Source: CAZNNH01 sp964574335 (GTDB lineage Bacteria > Acidobacteriota > Vicinamibacteria > Fen-336). Taken from it: a stretch of 19,451 bases of DNA. The stretch spans positions 1 through 19,451 of the forward strand of contig CAZNNH010000118.1 in NCBI GenBank assembly GCA_964574335.1, in the 5' to 3' direction. Positions 1 to 5,933 of the stretch are shown one piece after another. Below the pieces are notes generated by a model. It ran no database searches, was not told the origin of the DNA, and saw only the letters and a program-made list of their open reading frames with translations. The number at the start of each line of letters is the position of its first letter. Position 1 is the stretch's first letter. Both the position numbers and the translations under genes were made by a program.

Positions 1-159
1 CCCCTGGATGCGCCTGTTCCGAAACGCCCGGGGTCAGGTCTAGTTCGTACGCGGCCCGGCCGGCTCCGCCGAACGGCGCGAGCCAGCGGCCGTGCTAGAC
101 TGCGGCCTTCATCATCAAGCAACGGCCAGCCGAGGCTGCCACCAGAGCGGGGGGGATCG
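1..159. other. Upstream non-coding stretch with hairpin and extended -10
   Basis: No convincing gene is seen here. Positions 62-84 can fold into a strong hairpin: GGCTC (62-66) pairs with GAGCC (80-84), and inside it CGCC (67-70) pairs with GGCG (75-78) around the loop GAAC, with one bulged C. There is no T-run after it, so a terminator for a gene left of the window is possible but unproven. Further right, TGCTAGACT at 93-101 looks like an extended -10 element (TAGACT at 96-101) for the gene that follows. No -35 match was seen. Confidence 0.35.
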
Positions 160-714
160 TTGGGAAGACGGGTCAAGGGGACGCTCTTCGTCGACTACGT
201 GCGGATGATCCGCCACCACAAGGAGATCGACTGGTCCGCTCACCTGCAACCCGAGGACTTCGAGCTGATCCGGCAGCAGATCGACCCGTCGGCGTGGTAT
301 CCGATGGAGTCGTTCGAGCGGCTCGGGCTGGCGATCCTGCACGAGATCGCGCAGGATCGGCTGGAGGCGGCGCGGAGCTGGGGCCGAGCCAGCCTGGTGG
401 ACCTGCGCGAGTTCCACCAAGACCTGATCGTCCCCGGCGACCCGCGTGAGTCGCTGATGCGGGTCCAGGTGCTCCGCGCCAGCTTCTTCGACTTCCAGGC
501 GGTGGACCTCATGTACCTGAGCGATGGCGAGGCCCGCTTCAGGATCGACTACGGGATGAGCCCGCGGGCCGAGCAGGCCGCCAGCCACCAGGCGCTGGGT
601 TTCTTCGAGGAGCTGGTCACCATCGCCGGCGCCAGGCAGTGCCAGGCCTCGATGGTGAGCCGTCGCTGGGAAGGCGATCCCGACACCGTCATCGAGCTGA
701 CCTGGCGCGTCTAG
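160..714 (+). CDS. TIGR02265/DUF2378-like protein of unknown function
   Basis: A 184-residue soluble protein with no signal peptide or membrane segment. The layout (VKGTLF near the N-terminus, a WYP motif around residue 47, an FFDF segment around 112, a closing aromatic/charged strand ending in TWRV) resembles the ~180-residue Myxococcus paralogous family TIGR02265/DUF2378, whose function is not established. The resemblance is recalled, not computed. The chosen start is TTG at 160, preceded at a suitable distance by a G-rich Shine-Dalgarno-like run (GGGGGGA, 150-156). The frame stays open further upstream, so an earlier start cannot be excluded. The gene converges with hgcB, with only 16 bases between the stop codons. 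Confidence 0.6.
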   Translation: MGRRVKGTLFVDYVRMIRHHKEIDWSAHLQPEDFELIRQQIDPSAWYPMESFERLGLAILHEIAQDRLEAARSWGRASLVDLREFHQDLIVPGDPRESLMRVQVLRASFFDFQAVDLMYLSDGEARFRIDYGMSPRAEQAASHQALGFFEELVTIAGARQCQASMVSRRWEGDPDTVIELTWRV

Positions 715-730
715 GACGCGCCGAAGCGGG

Positions 731-1018
731 TCACCCGCAGCAGCCCGAGGCGCCGCCAGCGGCCGGATCGTTTCCGCAGGCGGGCTCGCCCCCGAACAGG
801 GCGGCATGGATCATCGCCGCGGCGCAGCCCACGCCGCTCTCCACCATGATGGCTCCGGTGGGGCAGTTCTTCTGGCAAGCCCCGCACTCCATGCAGGCCT
901 CCCGGCGCACCAGCCGCGCCACGTCGCCGTCGGTGGCGAAGACGCCGTGGGGACAGACGATGCCGCACATCTCGCAGTGGATACACAGGTCCGGATCGAA
1001 CGCCAGCGTGTTGATCAT
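731..1018 (-). CDS. hgcB: HgcB, dicluster ferredoxin of mercury methylation
   Basis: A 95-residue ferredoxin, the length usual for HgcB. In the known system it supplies low-potential electrons to reduce the HgcA corrinoid to Co(I) and may help deliver Hg(II). Two 4Fe-4S motifs are visible: C12-C15-C18-C22P (CIHCEMCGIVCP) and C42-C45-C48-C52P (CMECGACQKNCP). Beyond them are C65 in SGVGC, which fits the extra conserved HgcB cysteine, C81, and a vicinal pair C93-C94 in the tail SGCCG. The Cys-Cys tail is characteristic of HgcB and unusual for ordinary ferredoxins. The ATG start at 1018 overlaps the hgcA stop as ATGA, implying translational coupling. A generic 2[4Fe-4S] ferredoxin would be the alternative, but the linkage to hgcA makes HgcB very likely. 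Confidence 0.93.
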   Translation of the reverse strand: MINTLAFDPDLCIHCEMCGIVCPHGVFATDGDVARLVRREACMECGACQKNCPTGAIMVESGVGCAAAMIHAALFGGEPACGNDPAAGGASGCCG

Positions 1019-2094
1019 GAGAGCACCCGCACCAGGGTCAGGCCCACGGCCCCCAGCAACCCGGCGCCGAAGGTCCAGGCCATGGCCGGAACGTAGCGCG
1101 ACATCTCCCGCCTCACGCCGGTCCGGGAGGTGAAGGTGGTGGCACCGGTGAAGTTGAGGGCCAGGAAGGCCGTGACCGGGGGCAGCCCCAGGAGGTAGGC
1201 CAGGGCCTCCAGCGACGCTTCGGGCGTGACGCCGGCCGGCCGGCCGAGCAGCGCAGCCGCCGCGAACGGCGCGGCGACCACTGCGCCGAGCAGGAACCCC
1301 TTGCTGCTGAAGTCGTGCGTCGGCAGCCAGGGCAGCAGGATCGGGAACAGCCCCACGCCCGCCAGCACCGCCGCCAGCGCCCCCACCGCGGCCAGCGGAC
1401 CCAGCAGGAAGTAGAGGGCGGCGGCCGCGATCAGCGTCCGGACCAGGACGCCCATCAGCTCCACCGGGATCAGGACGGTCCGATCCCACATCCCGAAACG
1501 GACCCGGCGCATCTCCGGGGTGGCCTGGTGGTCGCTGAGATAGGCCGGAAGGTCGGCGGCCCGAACCGGACCATACTCCACGTTGAAGCCGGATCGGCTG
1601 GCCACCTCGTGGGCGGCCACGCCGGGGGCCCCGAGCTGGGGCAGGATCAGGACGCGGTGGTCGACGACCTGCTGGAGGCCGACCGCCTGGACCCGCCGGA
1701 CCAGCTCGTCGGTGCCGAACGTGCCTTTGCCGGCCGCGCACCAGACGTTGATCCCGGCGGTATCGAGCACCAGGATGTAGGCATCCCTGCCGAGAAGCGC
1801 CGAGCGCAGCGCGTCGAAGCTGAGGGTGTAGTTGGCGGTCACGAACACCGGGGAGCGGCGACCGGGCTCACCCAGCGCATACAGCCCCGGATCCACCCGG
1901 TGGCGGTCCCGCCGGTATCCCCAGCGCGCCTTCACGTGATCCAGGCGATCACGGAGGGTCAGAGCGGCGCTGGCCTTGCGGATCCGCCGATCTCGAACCG
2001 TGAGGACCGGGATTCTCGTCACCGTGGGTCCACAGCAGCACCCACCCCCGCCAGCCGACGGCTCCGGCTGGCCCGACGTCTCGTTTCCACTCAC
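1015..2094 (-). CDS. hgcA: HgcA, membrane corrinoid protein of mercury methylation
   Basis: A 359-residue protein that in the known pathway carries a methyl group on a corrinoid and transfers it to Hg(II), giving methylmercury. The N-terminal cytosolic domain (about 25-205) contains the diagnostic cap-helix motif NVWCAAGKGTFGT at 117-129; C119 is the expected lower-axial cobalt ligand (Cys93 of the Desulfovibrio ND132 protein). The C-terminal part (about 205-357) is hydrophobic with roughly five membrane segments, interrupted by NFTGATTFTS and TGVRREM, which look like the conserved HgcA tail. Related CFeSP corrinoid subunits (AcsC/CdhD-type) lack this membrane domain. The start is taken as GTG 2094: it overlaps the arsR stop as GTGA and follows GAGGG at 5-base spacing. 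The frame is open further upstream, but that part is arsR read in another frame. Residues 19-21 are an unusual Cys triplet. Confidence 0.95.
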   Translation of the reverse strand: MSGNETSGQPEPSAGGGGCCCGPTVTRIPVLTVRDRRIRKASAALTLRDRLDHVKARWGYRRDRHRVDPGLYALGEPGRRSPVFVTANYTLSFDALRSALLGRDAYILVLDTAGINVWCAAGKGTFGTDELVRRVQAVGLQQVVDHRVLILPQLGAPGVAAHEVASRSGFNVEYGPVRAADLPAYLSDHQATPEMRRVRFGMWDRTVLIPVELMGVLVRTLIAAAALYFLLGPLAAVGALAAVLAGVGLFPILLPWLPTHDFSSKGFLLGAVVAAPFAAAALLGRPAGVTPEASLEALAYLLGLPPVTAFLALNFTGATTFTSRTGVRREMSRYVPAMAWTFGAGLLGAVGLTLVRVLS

Positions 2095-2414
2095 TTCGAC
2101 CCTCGCTTGGCCGCACGGCGGGGAGGGAGGCTCCCCTCGCCGGCCTGACACACGGTGAGCTTGGCGAAGAGCTGCCCGCAGCATTCGATGACGTTGTCGT
2201 CGTCGATCGAGTAGAAGACCTGCTTCCCCTGCTTGCGGCTCCTGACCAGCCCGGACTGCTTGAGGATACCCAGGTGGTGGGAGATGGTGGGCTGCGACAT
2301 CTCGAAGGCCCGCACGATGTCGCCGACCCCGAGCTCGCCTTTCCGCAGCAGCTCCAGGATCTGCTGGCGCGTCTCGTCGCCCAGCGCCCGACAGAACGTC
2401 ACGCAGTCGACCAT
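2091..2414 (-). CDS. ArsR-family repressor, first gene of hgcAB operon
   Basis: A winged-helix repressor of about 107 residues (116 if the first ATG at 2441 is used). ALGDETRQQILELL and the recognition helix region MSQPTISHHLGILKQSGLV, then the wing RKQGKQVFYSID, are typical of ArsR/SmtB. Counted from ATG 2414, cysteines lie at 4 and 8 (DCVTFC, first helix), at 78-79 (ECC, last helix) and at 89. A metal(loid) or thiol sensor is plausible; the ligand is unknown. I prefer ATG 2414, or ATG 2423, because the predicted promoter places transcription start near 2439, just inside the longest reading. GGATGGGA precedes 2414. The TGA stop overlaps the hgcA GTG start, so it is translated with hgcAB and probably controls it and itself. 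Confidence 0.9.
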   Translation of the reverse strand: MVDCVTFCRALGDETRQQILELLRKGELGVGDIVRAFEMSQPTISHHLGILKQSGLVRSRKQGKQVFYSIDDDNVIECCGQLFAKLTVCQAGEGSLPPRRAAKRGSK

Positions 2415-2425
2415 CGATCCCATCC

Positions 2426-2445
2426 ATACATCGAAATGCATCTAT
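2426..2445. promoter_or_regulatory. Candidate ArsR operator dyad
   Basis: The 20-base element ATACATCGAAATGCATCTAT is an imperfect palindrome of the form ATAnATnnAnnTnnATnTAT. It lies directly after the -10 box and spans the predicted transcription start, where a repressor would block transcription. ArsR/SmtB operators are AT-rich dyads of similar size. That it is the operator is inference. Confidence 0.4.
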
Positions 2446-2474
2446 ATAATGAGGTCGACTCGCCCGGTTGTCAA
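2446..2474 (-). promoter_or_regulatory. sigma70-like promoter of arsR-hgcA-hgcB
   Basis: Read on the minus strand, a perfect -35 TTGACA (2474-2469) is followed after exactly 17 bases by CATTAT (2451-2446), with an overlapping AT-rich TATATA just downstream. This is the best consensus promoter on this side of the window and stands out in very GC-rich DNA. Transcription would start near 2439. Confidence 0.65.
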
Positions 2475-2480
2475 GTCCCT

Positions 2481-2518
2481 GACCGCCCCCCTGCGGCGCG
2501 CCGAGATCTCGAGCGGTC
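2481..2518 (-). terminator. Hairpin between larA and the arsR promoter
   Basis: Right after the larA stop codon, GACCGC (2518-2513 on the minus strand) pairs with GCGGTC (2486-2481). The 26-base interior contains the self-complementary CGAGATCTCG and GGCGCGCC. No T-run follows, so this is at best a non-canonical terminator. Its place between larA and the TTGACA promoter suggests that it separates the two transcription units. Confidence 0.35.
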
Positions 2519-2520
2519 GC

Positions 2521-3786
2521 TCAGCCCGCCACGTAGGGGATCGTCATCGGTCCCTCGGGGAGCACCGCGATGGGCAGGTCGGCGCCGCGGCGGGTCAGCT
2601 CCTGCACGACCCGCGTCCCGAGGTCGGCGACCGGCTCGATGTGAGCGCGGGCGACGTCCGCGGCGGGGAGCTCGCTGAACAGACCGACCCGCGCCACCGA
2701 CTGGATCATCCCCAGGATCTGCGCCTCCCACTGGTCGTACATCGAGAAGCCGGGGGCGAGGATGGTCTCGAGCAGGGCCTTCGGGGTGTCGTGCTGGAAG
2801 AGCAGCTTCTTGAAGTTCCCGTGCTCCGGGAAGCCGTCGTTGCAGCGGGCAACGGCCAGGATCAGGCCGTCCTCGGCCACGATCTGCGCCGCCGCCGACA
2901 TCCCCTTGACCGCCTGATACAGGTTCTGGTCGAGCGGGTAGCCGCTGTTGGACGTGAGCACGATCGGGAAGCGCGCGGCACACGCCACCATCGCCGTGGC
3001 CTTCGAAAAGGCGGCGCCCTCTCGAAAAGCCGCGTCCACCTCGCCGCAGAAGAAGCGGGTGATCCGGCGCTCGCGGTCGAGGGTCACGTTGACGCAGAAG
3101 TCCACCGGCAAGAGCGACCCGTTGTGGCGGATCTGCTCCCGGGTGGGGTTGCCGTCGAGCACCCCCCAGGTGCTGCGCGGGTCGCCGATCGTCCTCGCGT
3201 CGTGGTAGCGCATGATCGAGGCGATGTCGGCCACGGCCGGGAAGATCCCCTTGTAGCCGCCGGAGAAGCCGGCCATGAAGTGGGGCTCGATGAAGCCGAG
3301 CACGATGCGGCGGTCGGCCTGCACGTAGGCCCGGCTCATGTACACCGGCTGGCCGTCAGCAGACCGGCCGGCCAGCTCCAGGGTGTCGGGGTCGTGGGAG
3401 TCGTGGTTGACGACACGGCAGCGCTCGAGGACCTCGCGGCCCACCATCGAGGCCAGCTCCTCCTTGGTGTTGACCCGATGGGAGCCGGTGCCGTTGACGA
3501 TGGTGAGACGCTCCAGCGGGACCTGGGGGAGCGCCTCGAACAGCCAGGGCAGCAACCGGTGGCTGGGCAGCGGCCGGGTGATGTCCGGGATCACCACCGC
3601 CACCCGGTCCCCCGCCCCGACGATCTCGCGCAGCGGACGGCACCCGATCGGCGCCGTCACCGCGTCCCGGAACGCCGCCGCCTCGTCCGCCAGCCCCGCC
3701 TCGTGCCGCGGCGAGAAGACCGACACCTGGCGGGACGGGATCTCCACCTCGAGCCCGCTGGTCCCATACTCCAGTCGCACCCTCAT
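2521..3786 (-). CDS. LarA-type nickel-pincer lactate racemase family (DUF2088)
   Basis: A 421-residue protein of the LarA family. The founding member racemises lactate using a nickel-pincer nucleotide (NPN) tethered to a lysine; other members act on different 2-hydroxy acids. The key residues are present with LarA spacing: H103 (GTGSHRVNTKEE), H169 (EPHF), K179 (FSGGYKGIFP, cofactor attachment) and H195 (MRYHDARTIG). They match H108, H174, K184 and H200 of the Lactobacillus enzyme with a constant offset of five. IPDITRPLP at 66-74 is also family-like. The start is the ATG at 3786 (MRVRLEYG); the open frame further upstream runs antisense to the next gene and is not real. No larB, larC or larE cofactor genes lie in the window. 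The actual substrate cannot be read from the sequence. Confidence 0.9.
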   Translation of the reverse strand: MRVRLEYGTSGLEVEIPSRQVSVFSPRHEAGLADEAAAFRDAVTAPIGCRPLREIVGAGDRVAVVIPDITRPLPSHRLLPWLFEALPQVPLERLTIVNGTGSHRVNTKEELASMVGREVLERCRVVNHDSHDPDTLELAGRSADGQPVYMSRAYVQADRRIVLGFIEPHFMAGFSGGYKGIFPAVADIASIMRYHDARTIGDPRSTWGVLDGNPTREQIRHNGSLLPVDFCVNVTLDRERRITRFFCGEVDAAFREGAAFSKATAMVACAARFPIVLTSNSGYPLDQNLYQAVKGMSAAAQIVAEDGLILAVARCNDGFPEHGNFKKLLFQHDTPKALLETILAPGFSMYDQWEAQILGMIQSVARVGLFSELPAADVARAHIEPVADLGTRVVQELTRRGADLPIAVLPEGPMTIPYVAG

Positions 3787-3823
3787 GGGGCCATTATGGG
3801 GGCTAGGGTAAGCTAGCGCCGTC

Positions 3824-5056
3824 ATGCTGAACTGGATCTGGGCGGGCTTCTTCCTGGCCGCCTTCCTGGCGGCCCTCGTCCAGTCGCTGGTGCTCGGGAA
3901 CAGCGCCGTCTGGCAGGAGCTGGTGGGCGCCACCTTCGAGATGTCCCGCACCGGGTTCGAGATCTCACTGGGGCTGACCGGTGTGCTGTGCCTGTGGCTC
4001 GGGATCATGCGGATCGGTGAGCGAGCCGGCGCCGTGGAAACGCTGGCCTGGGCCTTCGGTCCGCTGCTTCGGCGGTTGTTTCCGGGCATCCCGCCCGGCC
4101 ACCCGGCCGCCGGCTCGATCGTGATGAACATGGCCGCCAACATGCTGGGCCTGGACAACGCCGCTACCCCGCTCGGCCTCAAGGCGATGAAGGAGCTCCA
4201 GGAGCTGAACCCGGATCCAGACACGGCGAGCAACGACCAGGTCCTCTTCCTGGTGATCAACACCTCGGCGGTCACCGTGATCCCGGTGCCGATCTTCGTG
4301 TATCGGGCCCAGCTCGGCGCCGCCGATCCCACCGACGTCTTCCTGCCGATCTTGATCGCCACCTTCTGCAGCACCATGGTCGGCCTGCTGGTTACCGCCC
4401 TGGTGCAGCGCCTTCGGCTGCTCGACCGGGTGGTGCTGGGCTACCTCGGGGGGATGACGGCGGCGGTGATGGGGCTGGTCGTCTACTTCGCGCGGCTGCC
4501 GCGCGAGGCCATGGAGCGCCAATCGGCGGTCCTGGCCAACGCCTTGATCTTCGCTGTCATCATCGCCTTCCTGGGCCTCGCGCTTCGCCGCCGGCTGCCT
4601 GTCTACGAGGTGTTCGTGGAGGGCGCCAAGGAAGGCTTTTCGGTGGCCATCGGCATCATTCCGTACCTGGTGGCGATGCTGGTGGCGATCGGCGTCTTTC
4701 GCGCCAGCGGGGCCCTCGACCTGCTCCTCGACGTGGTGCGGCAGGTGGTGGTCGCCGCCTCTCTGGATGCCCGCTTCGTGGACGCGCTGCCCACCGCCCT
4801 GATGAAGCCCTTGAGCGGCAGCGGTGCCCGCGCCCTGATGGTCGAGGCCATGCAGCACAGCGGCGCCGACTCGTTCGTCGGGCGCCTGGCCTGCGTCTTC
4901 CAGGGGAGCACCGAGACCACCTTCTATGTGCTGGCCGTCTACTTCGGCTCGGTCGGGATCCGCCGCACCCGCCACGCGTTGGCCTGCGGCCTGGCCGCGG
5001 ACGGCGCCGGGATCCTGGCCGCGATCCTGGTCGCCTACCTGTTCTTCGGCCGCTAG
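3824..5056 (+). CDS. SpmA-SpmB fusion, nucleoside-recognition (Gate) membrane protein
   Basis: A 410-residue integral membrane protein. The first half is SpmA-like: MLNWIWAGFF start, NMAANMLGLDNAATPLGLKA around 102-121, then FLVINTSAVTVIP. The second half is SpmB-like: PVYEVFVEGAKEGF around 258-271, IIPYLVAMLVAIGVFRASG, and a PLSGSGAR loop followed by GSTETTFYVLAVYFG. In Bacillus, spmA and spmB are separate spore-maturation genes. Fused forms occur in many non-sporulating bacteria, annotated as nucleoside-recognition domain proteins, with no settled function; small-molecule transport is a reasonable guess. It diverges from larA with only 37 bases between the start codons, so their promoters must overlap or lie inside the neighbouring genes. 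There is no other sporulation gene in the window. Confidence 0.88.
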   Translation: MLNWIWAGFFLAAFLAALVQSLVLGNSAVWQELVGATFEMSRTGFEISLGLTGVLCLWLGIMRIGERAGAVETLAWAFGPLLRRLFPGIPPGHPAAGSIVMNMAANMLGLDNAATPLGLKAMKELQELNPDPDTASNDQVLFLVINTSAVTVIPVPIFVYRAQLGAADPTDVFLPILIATFCSTMVGLLVTALVQRLRLLDRVVLGYLGGMTAAVMGLVVYFARLPREAMERQSAVLANALIFAVIIAFLGLALRRRLPVYEVFVEGAKEGFSVAIGIIPYLVAMLVAIGVFRASGALDLLLDVVRQVVVAASLDARFVDALPTALMKPLSGSGARALMVEAMQHSGADSFVGRLACVFQGSTETTFYVLAVYFGSVGIRRTRHALACGLAADGAGILAAILVAYLFFGR

Positions 5057-5094
5057 CTCGCTGGAGTGGGCGCTGCCGCCTCAGCGACTGCGAG
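5057..5094. terminator. Hairpin between convergent genes
   Basis: In the 53-base gap between the SpmAB fusion stop and the PilZ-protein stop, TCGCTG (5058-5063) pairs with CAGCGA (5082-5087), and CTCGC (5057-5061) can alternatively pair with GCGAG (5090-5094). No T-run is present. The position between two converging genes fits a weak bidirectional terminator. Confidence 0.35.
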
Positions 5095-5109
5095 CAGGTA
5101 GCTCTGGTC

Positions 5110-5883
5110 TCAGCCGCCCCCCAGAAGGTGGGTGGGGCTCTTGCCGTCGAGGAACTGGAGGTTCACCCGGCGGACGCCGTCGTCGCCCACGTAGGTGTTG
5201 CGCACCTCGGCTCGGACCTCGAAGTCGCTCTCGAGGTCGTGCAGCTCGATCACCTGCCCGCGCTCCAGATCCAGCCCGAGCTTGAGGCGAGCGCCACCGT
5301 GGCTGATGTTCTCGGCCACCCCCAGGGCGCCGGAGAGCGGCTCCTCGACGCCCTCGATCCGCCGCACCTCGAAGGTGACGAAGATGTCGAACCGGTCGAA
5401 CTGACGCTTGCCGTCCAGCTCCGGACGAGGCTCCGGCCGGACCTCGGGACGGGGCTCTCGCCGTCGTCTGATCTCGTCCGCCTCCGGCTCCTCGGCCTCC
5501 GAACGGAGGGCGAAGACCGCCCAGGGCCGGTCGAGGAATCCCGGCGGCGGCGACCTGGCGAGGAACTTGACCCCCAGCCGCCACACGCCGTCCACGCGCT
5601 TGACGTCGCGAACCAGACAGTAGATTGCGTAGGCGGGCTGCTCTCGGTCGTACTGGCGGATCGACTTCGGCAGCGGCATCCGCAGGTGGAGGATCCGCCC
5701 ACGCTCGATCCCGCGCTGGAGCGTCAGCGAAGCCCCATCCTGCGAGGCGTCCTCGACCGCCGTCAGCTCCTCCCAGTCGCTGCCGTCGGCCTCCTGGGCA
5801 TACACGCGCACCGGGATCTCCATGCGCGACCGCGGCTCGCGACGACGCTCTCGCCGGACCTTGCCTTCTGGCTCCTCGTCCAT
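5110..5883 (-). CDS. Tandem PilZ-domain protein, putative c-di-GMP receptor
   Basis: A 257-residue soluble protein with two PilZ-like domains. Domain 1 (about 12-115) has RREPRSRMEIPV, with the RxxxR arginines at 14/18, and DASQDG at 45-50 (DxSxxG). Domain 2 (about 158-252) has RQFDR at 160-164 and NISHGG at 192-197 (NxSxxG). Both therefore keep the two signatures with which PilZ domains bind cyclic di-GMP. They are joined by a low-complexity Arg/Glu/Pro linker (about 128-158). No catalytic or membrane domain is attached, so it probably acts through a protein partner such as motility, polysaccharide or type IV pilus machinery; the partner is not in the window. The ATG at 5883 is preceded on the minus strand by a TATCAT -10-like element at 5913-5908. 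Confidence 0.82.
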   Translation of the reverse strand: MDEEPEGKVRRERRREPRSRMEIPVRVYAQEADGSDWEELTAVEDASQDGASLTLQRGIERGRILHLRMPLPKSIRQYDREQPAYAIYCLVRDVKRVDGVWRLGVKFLARSPPPGFLDRPWAVFALRSEAEEPEADEIRRRREPRPEVRPEPRPELDGKRQFDRFDIFVTFEVRRIEGVEEPLSGALGVAENISHGGARLKLGLDLERGQVIELHDLESDFEVRAEVRNTYVGDDGVRRVNLQFLDGKSPTHLLGGG

Positions 5884-5907
5884 CGGCTGTCTACCCTGGA
5901 TCGCTGC

Positions 5908-5913
5908 ATGATA
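5908..5913 (-). promoter_or_regulatory. -10-like TATCAT upstream of the PilZ gene
   Basis: TATCAT, within AGTATCAT on the minus strand, lies 24 bases before the ATG at 5883. No -35 match is found at the usual distance. The same hexamer occurs ahead of two other genes in this window, proC and the SpoIIE-type phosphatase. Confidence 0.3.
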
Positions 5914-5933
5914 CTACCCCGTGATCCCGGTCA

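Noticed and set aside
726..738. Hairpin GCGGG-TCA-CCCGC at the hgcB stop as a terminator
   Set aside because: Only five pairs with a three-base loop and no T-run. In GC-rich DNA this is likely by chance.
1015..2094. HgcA being the corrinoid subunit of acetyl-CoA synthase/CODH (AcsC/CdhD-type)
   Set aside because: The NVWCAAGK cap-helix with Cys, the fused C-terminal membrane domain and the adjacent HgcB-type ferredoxin are specific to HgcA. No CODH/ACS genes are nearby.
2095..2427. N-terminal extension of the hgcA reading frame up to 2427
   Set aside because: It is arsR read in another frame: low-complexity Arg/Ala/Pro-rich and with no HgcA-like content. GTG 2094 with GAGGG and the GTGA overlap explains the start.
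2233..3816. Long plus-strand open frame of over 500 codons opposite larA
   Set aside because: Composition is His/Arg/Gly-rich with no recognisable motif. It is a shadow of the larA coding strand, as expected at this GC content.
3787..4377. Upstream extension of the larA frame on the minus strand
   Set aside because: It runs antisense to the well-supported SpmA-SpmB gene, and LarA homology spacing fits a start at 3786.
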